Source of the DNA: JBAXQQ01 sp037131695
Lineage (GTDB): Bacteria; Armatimonadota; Hebobacteria; CAIYQO01
Length of the DNA: 64,000 nt
Assembly: GCA_964638715.1 (NCBI GenBank)
Contig: CAZWZF010000017.1
Location: 27,757-91,756, forward strand
Reading direction: 5' to 3'
Shown: positions 42,431 to 51,416 of the stretch, in pieces
How the letters are laid out: every line of letters begins with the position of its first letter
Position numbering within the stretch: the first letter of the stretch is position 1
Made by a program: the position numbers and the translations under genes
Notes under the pieces: generated by a model
The model's input: the letters and a program-made list of their open reading frames with translations, nothing else
The model's database searches: none
Told to the model about the DNA's origin: nothing

Positions 42431-43315
42431 ATGAAAACAAATAATCGTTCAAAGTTATTGTCCATACTGACAATTGTTGCAGTTGTTATGTGCAGTTGCT
42501 ACTGGTTTGCATCAAAGGCGAAAGCACAGGATGCACCGGCAGAAGCTGTGGTACCACCGGTAAAATTGCCGGCGAAAGAAAAGTTTTATTTATTCCTGCT
42601 GGTTGGTCAGTCAAATATGGCGGGACGTGGCAAGGTTGAAAAGGAAGATAAGGTTGTAAATCCGCGGGTTTTGTCGTTGGATAAAGATGGAAAGTGGGTA
42701 CCTGCGGTTGATCCAATTCATTTTGACAAGCCTGGGATGACTGGTGTTGGTCCGGGACGAAGTTTTGGACTGACATTGGCAGGAAAACTGGACCCGGATG
42801 TGACAATAGGACTGATTCCCTGCGCCCAGGGTGGGTCGCCGATTTCAACCTGGGAACCAGGTGTGAAATGGGAACAAACAAAGAGCAAACCTTATGATGA
42901 TGCTATAGAACGGGCAAACATGGCGTTGAAAGACGGCGTGTTAAAAGGAATCCTGTGGCATCAAGGTGAAAGCGATACTAATAAAACTGCCGATAAATAT
43001 CATGATAAACTGACTGCATTAATTGCAAGATTTCGCAAAGATTTAAAATCTCCTGACGTTCCGGTAATTATCGGTCAACTCGGTACTTATCGAAAAAATG
43101 CTGATAGTGAAGGTTCAAAGACTGTAGATACCGCCTTGCAAAATGTGGCAAAAGAAGACGGCAACGCCGCTTTTGTATCGGCAGAAGGACTGACCAGCAA
43201 CCCGGATTTTGTACATTTAGACGCCAAGTCGCAGCGCGAATTCGGGAAAAGATATGCAGAAGCATATTTGAAATTGCTGGAAAGCAAGAAAGTAAAAGAA
43301 GACGTGAAGAAATAG
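42431..43315 (+). CDS. SASA-family carbohydrate acetylesterase (CE6/sialate-esterase-like), exported
   Basis: The 294-residue protein has an N-terminal hydrophobic segment (about 10-28) and then the SASA signature LVGQSNMAGRG (about 57-67, nucleophile Ser61). LIPCAQGGSPISTW, GILWHQGESD and DFVHLDAKSQREFGKRYA (His of the triad) follow. These are the blocks of CE6 acetyl xylan esterases and sialate O-acetylesterase-like enzymes. It probably removes acetyl groups from a polysaccharide outside the cytoplasm. ATG 42431 with GGAG upstream is chosen over TTG 42419. It lies downstream of giant protein C and may belong to the same unit, though a hairpin lies between. Confidence 0.8.
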   Translation: MKTNNRSKLLSILTIVAVVMCSCYWFASKAKAQDAPAEAVVPPVKLPAKEKFYLFLLVGQSNMAGRGKVEKEDKVVNPRVLSLDKDGKWVPAVDPIHFDKPGMTGVGPGRSFGLTLAGKLDPDVTIGLIPCAQGGSPISTWEPGVKWEQTKSKPYDDAIERANMALKDGVLKGILWHQGESDTNKTADKYHDKLTALIARFRKDLKSPDVPVIIGQLGTYRKNADSEGSKTVDTALQNVAKEDGNAAFVSAEGLTSNPDFVHLDAKSQREFGKRYAEAYLKLLESKKVKEDVKK

Positions 43316-43354
43316 AATTATAGAGTTAAAATAGAAAATATGTCTGATAAATCA

Positions 43355-43480
43355 AGTCACCGTTTGGAACTGGGCGGGAGCCCGGCTGATTTTATCTAAT
43401 TATCATTTTTACGAATTGCCAATCAGATGATTGGCGTTCCCGGAGAAAGCCGGGCTCCCGCCCAGTTCCAAACGGTGACT
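43355..43480. repeat. 33-bp perfect inverted repeat element
   Basis: The arm at 43355-43387 (starts AGTCACCGTTTGGAACTGG) is perfectly complementary to 43448-43480 across 60 bases that hold a second small hairpin (GCCAATCAGATGATTGGC). A degenerate single arm lies at about 19595-19632. Confidence 0.8.
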
Positions 43481-43516
43481 ATTGTATTTTAAAGATGTTG
43501 TTTATAAGGAACCATT

Positions 43517-45190
43517 ATGTTTAAAAAAATGCTGTTGTTTTTCACCTGCGCCATATTTTGCACTATCTCGATGGCGCAAACTTCCTACCTGCAAAAAAAT
43601 GATCAGGTTTATTGCATTGGCGATTCTATTACTGCTGCCGCTGCTTATGACCAGTATATTCAGCAGGTGCTGCAAACTATTTATCCTGATGCCGGGATAA
43701 CGGTGATAAACAAAGGTTCCGGCGGTGCGCGTGCTGATTTTGGCGTATCAACAATAAAAGGTTATCAGCCTAACGATAAGCCTGCTTTTGCGCTATTTAT
43801 GTTTGGCGTTAATGATACCGGCTGGAACCCAACCGGGCAGGATGTGAAAATTGCGGTTTTTTTGAAAAATTTGCGGGGTGCCGTTGATGCCGCTAAAGAA
43901 AAACAATTGCCATTGATATTCATGCGCGAGACCCATTTCACCCATGGTGCTAATGCCGGTCCTGACGCATTCGAGGTGAAGGCATCGGGTATTCTCACTA
44001 ACATGCAGATTGAGCAGGCGAAATTTGCTGTTGAAAATAAGATTCCTTTCCTTGACGTTCGCAGTGCTTATCAAAAAGCACTGGATAAAGCATGGGCAAA
44101 AGACCCGGCTTATGAATTTACCCCGGATATTATCCATCCTAATTCACCGGGACACGCTGCGATGGCTTGCGAAATTTTGCGCGCACTGGGTGCCGGACTG
44201 CCGTTAAGTCCAGATGGCAAACGCGGAGAGTTGCATATAGAACGGACAGCGGATGTAACACTATATCTACTTGATGACGCAAAGATAATTAATCCGGATG
44301 GTTCAATTGTAATGAAAGTTAAAGCTGAAAATAAGTCTGCAAAAAAAGTCGAAGGTACGTTGATGGTGGTGGTTGCCGGTCAAAAGTTCGAGAAAAAAAT
44401 TAAGGTGTCAGGGCATCGCGATTCTATGCTGACACTTAAATTACCCGCGAAATTATTAAAAAACAGATTTGATATTACGCCGGTATACATGGCATTAATA
44501 GGTAAAGATACTTTTACCGCAAATGACGGGTTGTTGTATTATTCCCGGTTGCAGCCATCTGATAAAAAGCCTGTTGCTTTTACTGCGGCAGACTTTAAAA
44601 CCCAAGGTGCTGATACCCGCGTATGTCCAGTGACTGATATCAGTGTGAAGCATGATGATGATTTGTTTACCATTGATTTCACCTGGAATGATACCACCCC
44701 GGTGATGGCGCAAGCTGGTTTCAAGGAGCGATTCGGCAGCACGGTGACATCGCTGCTATATATGAAAAATCGCGACGGGCAGCCTTGCGATGCGGTAGAG
44801 TTTTTCTTTGACTTGCGATCGACAGCATCAATCGGCCGCATGACGTCAAACATTGATGATAATCCATCCGGCGTGCTGCGAGTTGGCGTTTGCCAGGAAA
44901 TGGTGAATGATAAAACGGTTGTAAGGGTAATATCAGAACCAGCGCAGCCAACTGATGCAGTAACAATAACCGACCTTGGCGACCATAAATACCGATTGGC
45001 AGTAAAAACAAAACCGAATGGGCCGACTGTAGGTTTTGGCGCGAAAGTAACCGACAACACCACATTCAAATACGGTTCAACCCAGCCATTTTATCTGACA
45101 ATGCTGCGTCCCGGCACCGGTGCTGAACCGATGAGCTATGTACAGTTGAGCGATGACAGGGAAGGCGTATTGTATCGTATGGGGTATTAA
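43517..45190 (+). CDS. Secreted SGNH hydrolase with C-terminal CBM9-like domain
   Basis: The 557-residue protein has a signal peptide (1-20, ISMA) and SGNH blocks GDSIT (Ser37), GSGG (Gly69), GVND (Asn99) and DIIH (Asp204, His207). It continues with a linker beta domain (about 235-345) and a C-terminal CBM9/DOMON-like domain (about 350-557; DAVEFFFDLRST is the typical strand). The C-terminal domain resembles those of the giant proteins, which links them functionally. It is likely an extracellular carbohydrate esterase targeted to polymer. AAGGAA precedes ATG 43517. Confidence 0.8.
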   Translation: MFKKMLLFFTCAIFCTISMAQTSYLQKNDQVYCIGDSITAAAAYDQYIQQVLQTIYPDAGITVINKGSGGARADFGVSTIKGYQPNDKPAFALFMFGVNDTGWNPTGQDVKIAVFLKNLRGAVDAAKEKQLPLIFMRETHFTHGANAGPDAFEVKASGILTNMQIEQAKFAVENKIPFLDVRSAYQKALDKAWAKDPAYEFTPDIIHPNSPGHAAMACEILRALGAGLPLSPDGKRGELHIERTADVTLYLLDDAKIINPDGSIVMKVKAENKSAKKVEGTLMVVVAGQKFEKKIKVSGHRDSMLTLKLPAKLLKNRFDITPVYMALIGKDTFTANDGLLYYSRLQPSDKKPVAFTAADFKTQGADTRVCPVTDISVKHDDDLFTIDFTWNDTTPVMAQAGFKERFGSTVTSLLYMKNRDGQPCDAVEFFFDLRSTASIGRMTSNIDDNPSGVLRVGVCQEMVNDKTVVRVISEPAQPTDAVTITDLGDHKYRLAVKTKPNGPTVGFGAKVTDNTTFKYGSTQPFYLTMLRPGTGAEPMSYVQLSDDREGVLYRMGY

Positions 45191-45262
45191 TTTAATTAAA
45201 AATTAATAGAGGCTTTTGCAAAACCTATGCCGTTAAATGTTTAAGTTGCAGGTTTGTGGTAG

Positions 45263-45410
45263 TCGAAAACCACCCCGACCTTCGGCCACCCCTCCTTGGC
45301 AAGGAGGGGAGTTTAAAACAAAGGTTTTGATTATTAAAGCAGCCTTTATTTTATCAAGTAACTACCATAACTCCCCTCCTTGGCAAGGAGGGGCGGGGGG
45401 TGGTTTTCGA
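45263..45410. mobile_element. MITE-like inverted-repeat element, copy 2 (148 bp, 14-bp perfect ends)
   Basis: Ends TCGAAAACCACCCC and GGGGTGGTTTTCGA are perfect complements. Inner arms CCCCTCCTTGGCAAGGAGGGG occur on both sides of an AT-rich centre. No coding capacity. Copies at 26167-26321 and, cut by the window edge, 63971-64000; a related right end is at 55689-55731. Confidence 0.75.
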
Positions 45411-45446
45411 CGATTTGAAACTTTCATTTAATATCGTGCCTAAAAC

Positions 45447-46925
45447 CTAATCCCTAATCAAGACCTTCTTCCCGTCCTTATGCAAATGATACCAACAGCC
45501 TTCCGGGGTTGCTTTTATTTCTATTTCATTTGCTTCTGCGAATGGTTTTATTTTTAATTTTACCGTTTTTTTTGCCTGGGTGAAAGCGCGGATGATGGCT
45601 TCGTCACCGAGTTTCAAGCCTGACCAGATGGCGCCTTGATAAGGCGGGGTCAGCGTGTCGGTATTCATGACAACGCCGCGGTCGAGAAACTTGCGATAGG
45701 TCAGCATTTCGTCGTATATCTGTACCGCGTCCGCGATTTCCTCGGTTGCGATGGCAAGTTTTGCCGCGTCTTTTGGGAACCATAGCGGGTTGAAAATCTG
45801 CATATCATCCGCACCGCGGAGCCAACAGTGGCGCAGGACTTCCCGGTAACGCGTTCGCGACATAATTGGAATCTTCGGGTCCTGATCGTCGGCGCAATAC
45901 CTGTCTACCCAGGGAATGCTTTGTTTCCATGGCGATACCTGCATTGCGTTGCGCTCGTGTACCGATATCTGGTTCAGCATTACACTGGTGTATACCCGGT
46001 CCATGTGCTCTTCATCAAGCGGCCAATTCCATTCTTTCTTCCAGTTATATTTTTTCCAGATGGTATTGCCATACGCAACCGGGTTGGCGGCGGTATACAT
46101 GCCCAGATCTTTGGGCAGCCAGGTACGGTAGCCGGACCAGCTTGGGGTCGGGTTTTCATGGGTGGAAATTATCTCTTCCCAATTTGTGATGCTGATATTT
46201 GGGTAATATTCAAGAATCGGTGCGACTACGTATGCGCTGAATAACTGAACGCGCCATAGCTCGATAAATTGCCGGTACAACTGCTGGTCGTCCAATACGC
46301 CGGGGGAGAATTGCTTTCGACAGCGTGAACAATTTTTCGCTTCGTCCCATTGGGCGTCGCGCCAATCCGGCTCGATTTCCCAGTCCAGCCACACCGCGTC
46401 AATATTAACTCCCGCGTCTTTGAATTTTTTGAAGGTGGCACGGGTTTTTTGCTGAGTAATAACCCAGCCATCAAGCATCAGCGGGCAGGGGAATACCGGC
46501 TGCTGCCCCGGCTGTTCAAGTTTTTTGTAATCTTTGGGCAGTATGTGCATAGTTGTCGGCGCCTGGTCGGGTGGTCCGTTAAATGCCTGTCCTTCCATCA
46601 TGATAACGCCAGCGCCTTCCTTTTGCAGAGCCAGCGCGAATGGGATATATTGTTCCCGCGGCGGAATCCACTGGGTCAACCCGCGTTTCTTCAATTCGAG
46701 AATAGCTTCCGGCGGAAAAGGTTTCGCGTCCTGCCACGATTTATCATCTTTATCAAGCTTGAATGCTTCAATAGCAATCATCGGCATACGTCCGGTATTG
46801 TCATTCTTCAACGCCGGCACTTTTGCGATGATATTTGGCAAAGTATACGCCGCTTCATCAAGTATTTGAGCGCATAATGATATGCAGATGAAAATAAATG
46901 AGCATATAATAACAGAAAATTTCAT
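45447..46925 (-). CDS. Secreted protein of unknown family, hydrolase-like barrel
   Basis: The 492-residue protein has a signal peptide (about 1-19, ISLCA). The body has barrel-like features: ALALQKEGAGVIMMEG, GVNIDAVWLDWEIEPDW (acidic residues at a strand end) and NISITNWEEI. Also visible are a CxxC pair (CSRCRKQF, about 200-207) and DRYCADDQDPKIP. A small beta domain (about 420-492) ends it. This suggests a glycoside-hydrolase-type TIM barrel, but I cannot assign a family, and catalytic acids are guesses. AAGGA lies about 9 bases before ATG 46925. It is between giant-protein genes and convergent with the SGNH gene. Confidence 0.55.
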   Translation of the reverse strand: MKFSVIICSFIFICISLCAQILDEAAYTLPNIIAKVPALKNDNTGRMPMIAIEAFKLDKDDKSWQDAKPFPPEAILELKKRGLTQWIPPREQYIPFALALQKEGAGVIMMEGQAFNGPPDQAPTTMHILPKDYKKLEQPGQQPVFPCPLMLDGWVITQQKTRATFKKFKDAGVNIDAVWLDWEIEPDWRDAQWDEAKNCSRCRKQFSPGVLDDQQLYRQFIELWRVQLFSAYVVAPILEYYPNISITNWEEIISTHENPTPSWSGYRTWLPKDLGMYTAANPVAYGNTIWKKYNWKKEWNWPLDEEHMDRVYTSVMLNQISVHERNAMQVSPWKQSIPWVDRYCADDQDPKIPIMSRTRYREVLRHCWLRGADDMQIFNPLWFPKDAAKLAIATEEIADAVQIYDEMLTYRKFLDRGVVMNTDTLTPPYQGAIWSGLKLGDEAIIRAFTQAKKTVKLKIKPFAEANEIEIKATPEGCWYHLHKDGKKVLIRD

Positions 46926-47044
46926 AGCAGTTGTCCTTGTTGTTAAACTAAGGGATTATATACTCTTTGGTGTTGAAAAGTAAAATAAGAATCACAGATT
47001 AGAATGATGAAGAATGATTTAAATGATATGGTGGTTGTTAAATA

Positions 47045-47155
47045 AAAATAAAAGAATTTTGGGAAGAATAGGAGTTATGGGAAGAATGAGAAGAATGGGA
47101 AAGATAAGAATACTTAATTCTCATCTTTCCCATTCTTCCCACAACTCACATTTTC
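47045..47155. repeat. Purine-strand inverted repeat (GGGAAGAAT family)
   Basis: TTGGGAAGAATAGGAGTTATGGG... is mirrored by ...CTCATCTTTCCCATTCTTCCCAC. It lies between two minus-strand genes, just past the end of giant protein D. Same class as 3585-3718 and 14703-14800. Confidence 0.6.
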
Positions 47156-47158
47156 TTT

Positions 47159-50100
47159 TTATTTAACAGTAATTTCTCCCCAGCTATTTGGATACAGCCA
47201 GGCTTCCAGGGGTTCGTCGTTAACCAAGTTAGTTGCCTGGTTTGCCCAGTAGGTGCGGGCGGTGTCGTTAATACCCATGGCGTCTGATGAGATGAAGCCG
47301 ACGTCGCCGCGAAGGGTAGAGCCGGATTTCAGCGTCAGTCCAAGGTTTGCCAAAGGAATTGCTGCTTCTACGAAATAGCGTTTTCCTTCAACCTTTACCG
47401 CTACCTTGGTGTTAGTCAACTGTTCCACGCGGTCAAAATGTTTGGTCCAGCCGGTGGTATAGTTTTTGCCAAGTTCTTTCGGTGCGGTCGGGTCAACCGG
47501 CATCATCAATACAGCGGCAGGTTTGCCTTGTATCTGTGACAGCAGGATGCGCATATCGCCGCGCTGCGGGTCATTATGCGGTTTTGCGCCGATTACATTG
47601 CTCAGGTTAATATCTACCGAGTCGCCGGTTTTGAAGAGACGGCCAAAGTCTTTGCCGGCATTCAACCACGGTGACGGGTCGGATACTTCAAACAGCGCGT
47701 ATAAGTTCACATCGTCATAAGTCAGCTTTGCGCTGGCTTTATCCGGCATGCCCTGGCGTTCAATTGAAATCGCCTTGATGGCTGTCCAGTCTTTCTGGTC
47801 GCCGTCGATAACCGGTGCTTTTTCTGCGCGAACCATTTCGTAAGTTTTTGGTTCAGATGCAGTTTTTAACCGTGCGATATTATCGGCTTCTGCCTGTTGC
47901 AGTGCTTTGATATCAACCTTTATGCCGTCTGCGGTAAAGCGCTGGATAGTATCCAACCCCTTGATTTGCAGAATCATCGCACCCTGACGCGCCATCCCGG
48001 TAGTCAGACGGATTTTGCCATCAGCCTGTTTGCCAAACCAGCCGTTGAACGGTTCGCCGCCTTCGGAATAAGCGTCCATTGGTGCGCCCTTGAGCAGGCT
48101 TTCTTTATCTGGCAATGACTCGCCGGGCAGGCGGCCATCCTGGAATAATGAGCCGACAAACAGGCCATCGGTGGTCAGGAAAAAGTCCTGGCCAAGGTTG
48201 CCGCGCATGACGAATACATTTCCAATAGCGTCAGATATTTTCGCTACACCCATGGTTTTTAATGGACCGATTAACAGACCTGGTTTTGGCATGGTTGCAT
48301 TGTGCGAGCCATGTACGCCAGGGTATGGATTCGGGTAATACCATTCGACAGCACCGGTAATTGTATTAACACCGGTAAGTTTTGTCGGACCGGCATAACC
48401 ATTCATGCTTAATACGATTAATTCATCTTCACCCGGCACCGGGGTAATATCACCCCAATCTTTATTGCCGATTGGTATTCTGCCATCAAGGCCATAGATT
48501 GGTGCGCCATCATCGGTGAAACCTATCGGTTTGTAACGCACCAGTCCATCGGTATAGATGCTTAAATCGTCGCCAAGGCGTCCGCCCCATCCGCTTCCAA
48601 CGTTTAGACCTGGCTGGCCACCGCGTTTGTCTGTGCCAGGTTGTGATGAAAGAATAATGGTGCATTCGCTGCGCTGCACCTTCCCATCTTTATTGGTGTC
48701 GCTCCATATTAAACCATCGTAATAGTTCAGGCCTGCCATTTCACCAGTGGGCTGAACTGTCACTGCGCCGTTATATTCTCTTTCGCCGGATATATAGCCA
48801 GCCAGGGTAATTGCTGCCACAGGCTGCCATTTGCCATTCCGTTCCATAAATACTACGCTGCCGGTGGCGCGGGTATCATGTACAAACATATATTCATGCG
48901 GTTTGCCGCTGGAACTATTGGTGAAACGGCTGGGAATCTCATTGGCGGCAGTATCAATAGTAAATGATTCGCCTTTGGATTCATCCGGCACCCATAGAAC
49001 TTTGGTAACTTTCCAATTACCGGCGTGGTCTATCTTCATTTCCATCGGGCCGGTATAGGCAAGGTCTGAATTCTGGTCGTGCAGGTAAGACGCTACACCG
49101 GCGTATCCGGTATTTCCGATATAATCGCGAACCAGTTTGCCATCTTTGCCCCATACTGAAACGCGGCGCGGGTAGTTCCAATTTTCTACAACCCATACCT
49201 TGCCGGTGCTGTCTACTGATACAGAACTCATTCGCACCATCGCCTGTTCGTCAAAATCACCGCGGATTGGACGTCCGCCTTTTTTGCCGCAGGTATAGGC
49301 GAGTTTTCCAGTCGGGGTATAAACCTTAACCTGACAATCCGGGCCTTTGTCGACTATTGCGATATTGCCGTCATTATCAACAGATATTGCACTGCCATTG
49401 CCAAGTCCGGGGATGGGGATATTTGTTAACGCGCCGGTTTCCAGATTGACCTGGCTTAATTTACCGCCGGTTCGGGTAGTGATATTCAGCGGGTTGCCAT
49501 TAACGATGCCTTCGATAGGAGTTACCTGTCCGCCGCTCATTACATATAGTTTGCCATCTTTGCTGAATGCTGCCTGTCCGGGTGCGTCAATATCAAATAT
49601 CTTGCGTACCATTGCAGAGGTTGCATCAAGGACAACTAATTTATTGGTATCAAGAGTAATCACCAGGTTGCTGCCGTTAACCGCCATACCTTTTATCTTA
49701 CCTGGTTTGGGGTCGATCAGTATTTCAGATAATGGCAGGTCGAAAGTGCGGGGTTTGCCATCAATCACAAACGGTTGGAATGTACCGTCTTTAACATTAT
49801 ATCGGCAGATGGTTTCGTTGACATACCAGCCGGTAACATAAGCGTAGGCATAGTTGGCGTCGGCGGTAATCATGGACACGCCGCGGCGGTCGCCCCAGCG
49901 TTTGCGTCCTGATGGGTCTATGCCGATGATACCCTGGCCGCCTTCAGCAAATGGCCAGGTTACTATATTCCAGTCGCCAGCGGCGGTGACATTGTTAGGT
50001 GCCGCGTGGTCAGCGCCCCAGGAGCCGCTGCCATCTTTTGTTTCCCACGGCGGGGTGCCGGGGTTATAAAAACACATTTCGTATTCAGCACTGATGCCTT

Positions 50101-51199
50101 TTTGGGTAAGGCCGCGAACTTTATAACTGCCGGGAGCAGCCATTTTGCCTTTATCGTCCATCCCGTCCCATTTAACTTCGACGGTACGCATACCTTTCTT
50201 TTCTTTACCTTTAACGGTGTAATCCGCCGGGTCGCAATCGCCGGCAAGGTTGCGGATGCGTTTGCCGTTCTGGTCTTCAATCACTATGGTGAATTTGGCG
50301 GCATCTTTGGGGATAACTGCCCGCACCGGAATCGTACCGAGTACTTTTACACCATCGCTGACATACTGGCGAACCGGCACATTTCCTTTTGCAACTAATG
50401 TAGCATCACCCCAGACATCACGTGCAGTCCAGAAGAATTCGCGCGAGGTTTTCCCGGGCTGCATATTATCGGCATAACGATGCACCGGCCAGGTTTTACC
50501 GGTCGGGTCGCCCCATAGGAATTCATCACCCATGCGCAGTTTTTCACCAGCTTTCATATCAGGTACGTTTTTATAAAGCAATTTCCAGGGGATTTTAATT
50601 TCCTGCACATAACCGTTGCCATCAGCGTCGGCTTTATAGCACATCTCTGCACCTTCACCCAGGTCGGTGCTGCCGGGTTTTCCCACCAGCATTTTTATAT
50701 CAGTACCTATATCCAGACGATTTTTATCTTTCCAGTATTTAAAATGCATTACTGGTTGTTTTAATGTTGTATAGTACCACATGGTTATCCATAAAGTGCT
50801 GTCGGCATTAGTCATGCGTATTTGCCAGGCGTCTTCTTTCCAACCTTCGTCGGGGTTCATCGCCGGGTCAATAAGGCTGAACATTGGCGTTGGATCTTTC
50901 CATTTTGCCGCCAGGTACAGGTTGTCCTTATCCCACATGGCAGATTCTTCTACCGAGTAGCGGTTGCGTACCAGGCTGTCGGCGAACACCCAGATGCGTC
51001 CAGACAAATCCCAGTCCTTCAGGTCGCCGTCAATAGTGACTTTGCCCGGGGTAGGAAGCACGAAAATACCTTCATTCTGGCTTTGCCGGCCAATCATATT
51101 TTCGGCAGAAAAAATGGGGAGAATACAGATGGCCAATACGGCCAATAGCGCCAGCACACGAATAATCGTGTTTTGCCGACTGGTGTTGATTTTTGTCAT
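47159..51199 (-). CDS. Giant secreted protein D, close paralogue of A
   Basis: The 1346-residue protein has an N-terminal signal sequence (about 12-33, VLALLAVLAICILPIFSA). The mature part begins ENMIGRQSQNEGIFVLPTPG, nearly identical to protein A. Order: CBM9-like (about 45-265), FlgD-like (about 295-375; WDGMDDKGKMAAPGSYK), propeller with EF-hand loop DTNKDGKVQRSE (834-845), and C-terminal CBM9-like (about 1120-1346). Similarity to A runs end to end, so they are duplicates in opposite orientation, about 16 kb apart. ATG 51199 is chosen for its AGGAGA site and signal peptide. A near-consensus promoter with operator motif lies upstream (51275-51321). Confidence 0.7.
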   Translation of the reverse strand: MTKINTSRQNTIIRVLALLAVLAICILPIFSAENMIGRQSQNEGIFVLPTPGKVTIDGDLKDWDLSGRIWVFADSLVRNRYSVEESAMWDKDNLYLAAKWKDPTPMFSLIDPAMNPDEGWKEDAWQIRMTNADSTLWITMWYYTTLKQPVMHFKYWKDKNRLDIGTDIKMLVGKPGSTDLGEGAEMCYKADADGNGYVQEIKIPWKLLYKNVPDMKAGEKLRMGDEFLWGDPTGKTWPVHRYADNMQPGKTSREFFWTARDVWGDATLVAKGNVPVRQYVSDGVKVLGTIPVRAVIPKDAAKFTIVIEDQNGKRIRNLAGDCDPADYTVKGKEKKGMRTVEVKWDGMDDKGKMAAPGSYKVRGLTQKGISAEYEMCFYNPGTPPWETKDGSGSWGADHAAPNNVTAAGDWNIVTWPFAEGGQGIIGIDPSGRKRWGDRRGVSMITADANYAYAYVTGWYVNETICRYNVKDGTFQPFVIDGKPRTFDLPLSEILIDPKPGKIKGMAVNGSNLVITLDTNKLVVLDATSAMVRKIFDIDAPGQAAFSKDGKLYVMSGGQVTPIEGIVNGNPLNITTRTGGKLSQVNLETGALTNIPIPGLGNGSAISVDNDGNIAIVDKGPDCQVKVYTPTGKLAYTCGKKGGRPIRGDFDEQAMVRMSSVSVDSTGKVWVVENWNYPRRVSVWGKDGKLVRDYIGNTGYAGVASYLHDQNSDLAYTGPMEMKIDHAGNWKVTKVLWVPDESKGESFTIDTAANEIPSRFTNSSSGKPHEYMFVHDTRATGSVVFMERNGKWQPVAAITLAGYISGEREYNGAVTVQPTGEMAGLNYYDGLIWSDTNKDGKVQRSECTIILSSQPGTDKRGGQPGLNVGSGWGGRLGDDLSIYTDGLVRYKPIGFTDDGAPIYGLDGRIPIGNKDWGDITPVPGEDELIVLSMNGYAGPTKLTGVNTITGAVEWYYPNPYPGVHGSHNATMPKPGLLIGPLKTMGVAKISDAIGNVFVMRGNLGQDFFLTTDGLFVGSLFQDGRLPGESLPDKESLLKGAPMDAYSEGGEPFNGWFGKQADGKIRLTTGMARQGAMILQIKGLDTIQRFTADGIKVDIKALQQAEADNIARLKTASEPKTYEMVRAEKAPVIDGDQKDWTAIKAISIERQGMPDKASAKLTYDDVNLYALFEVSDPSPWLNAGKDFGRLFKTGDSVDINLSNVIGAKPHNDPQRGDMRILLSQIQGKPAAVLMMPVDPTAPKELGKNYTTGWTKHFDRVEQLTNTKVAVKVEGKRYFVEAAIPLANLGLTLKSGSTLRGDVGFISSDAMGINDTARTYWANQATNLVNDEPLEAWLYPNSWGEITVK

Positions 51200-51274
51200 C
51201 GTAGATGATCTCCTAAAATCAGGCATAATTCCACATATAACAAGATTAGTATGTGGATGTTTAACAAATAATGC

Positions 51275-51321
51275 TTTACCGGTTTAACGAATATTATACC
51301 GCTTGACAGGTGAAAAGTCAA
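51275..51321 (-). promoter_or_regulatory. Near-consensus promoter with operator-like motif (site 4) before giant protein D
   Basis: On the minus strand TTGACT (51316-51321), 17 bases, TATAAT (51293-51298). TTTACCGGTTTAA (51275-51287) overlaps the predicted start near 51286. Matches the shared consensus at 12 of 13. Confidence 0.7.
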
Positions 51322-51359
51322 TGGATTTTGAAAGAGAAAAGATGGAATATGAGTATAAA

Positions 51360-51394
51360 AATATTCCCCGCTGGCGACACTCAGCGAGGAATGT
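51360..51394 (-). terminator. Terminator of the pseudopilin-type gene
   Basis: ATTCCTCGCTG and CAGCGGGGAAT (with a G-T pair) form a stem with a 9-base loop, followed on the minus strand by ATTTTTAT. It lies 23 bases past the stop at 51417. Confidence 0.7.
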
Positions 51395-51416
51395 TGTTTT
51401 TCATTTATATCGACTA

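Noticed and set aside
51303..51308. Plus-strand TTGACA as a promoter element
   Set aside because: There is no matching -10 box or plus-strand gene; the minus-strand promoter at this place is far better.
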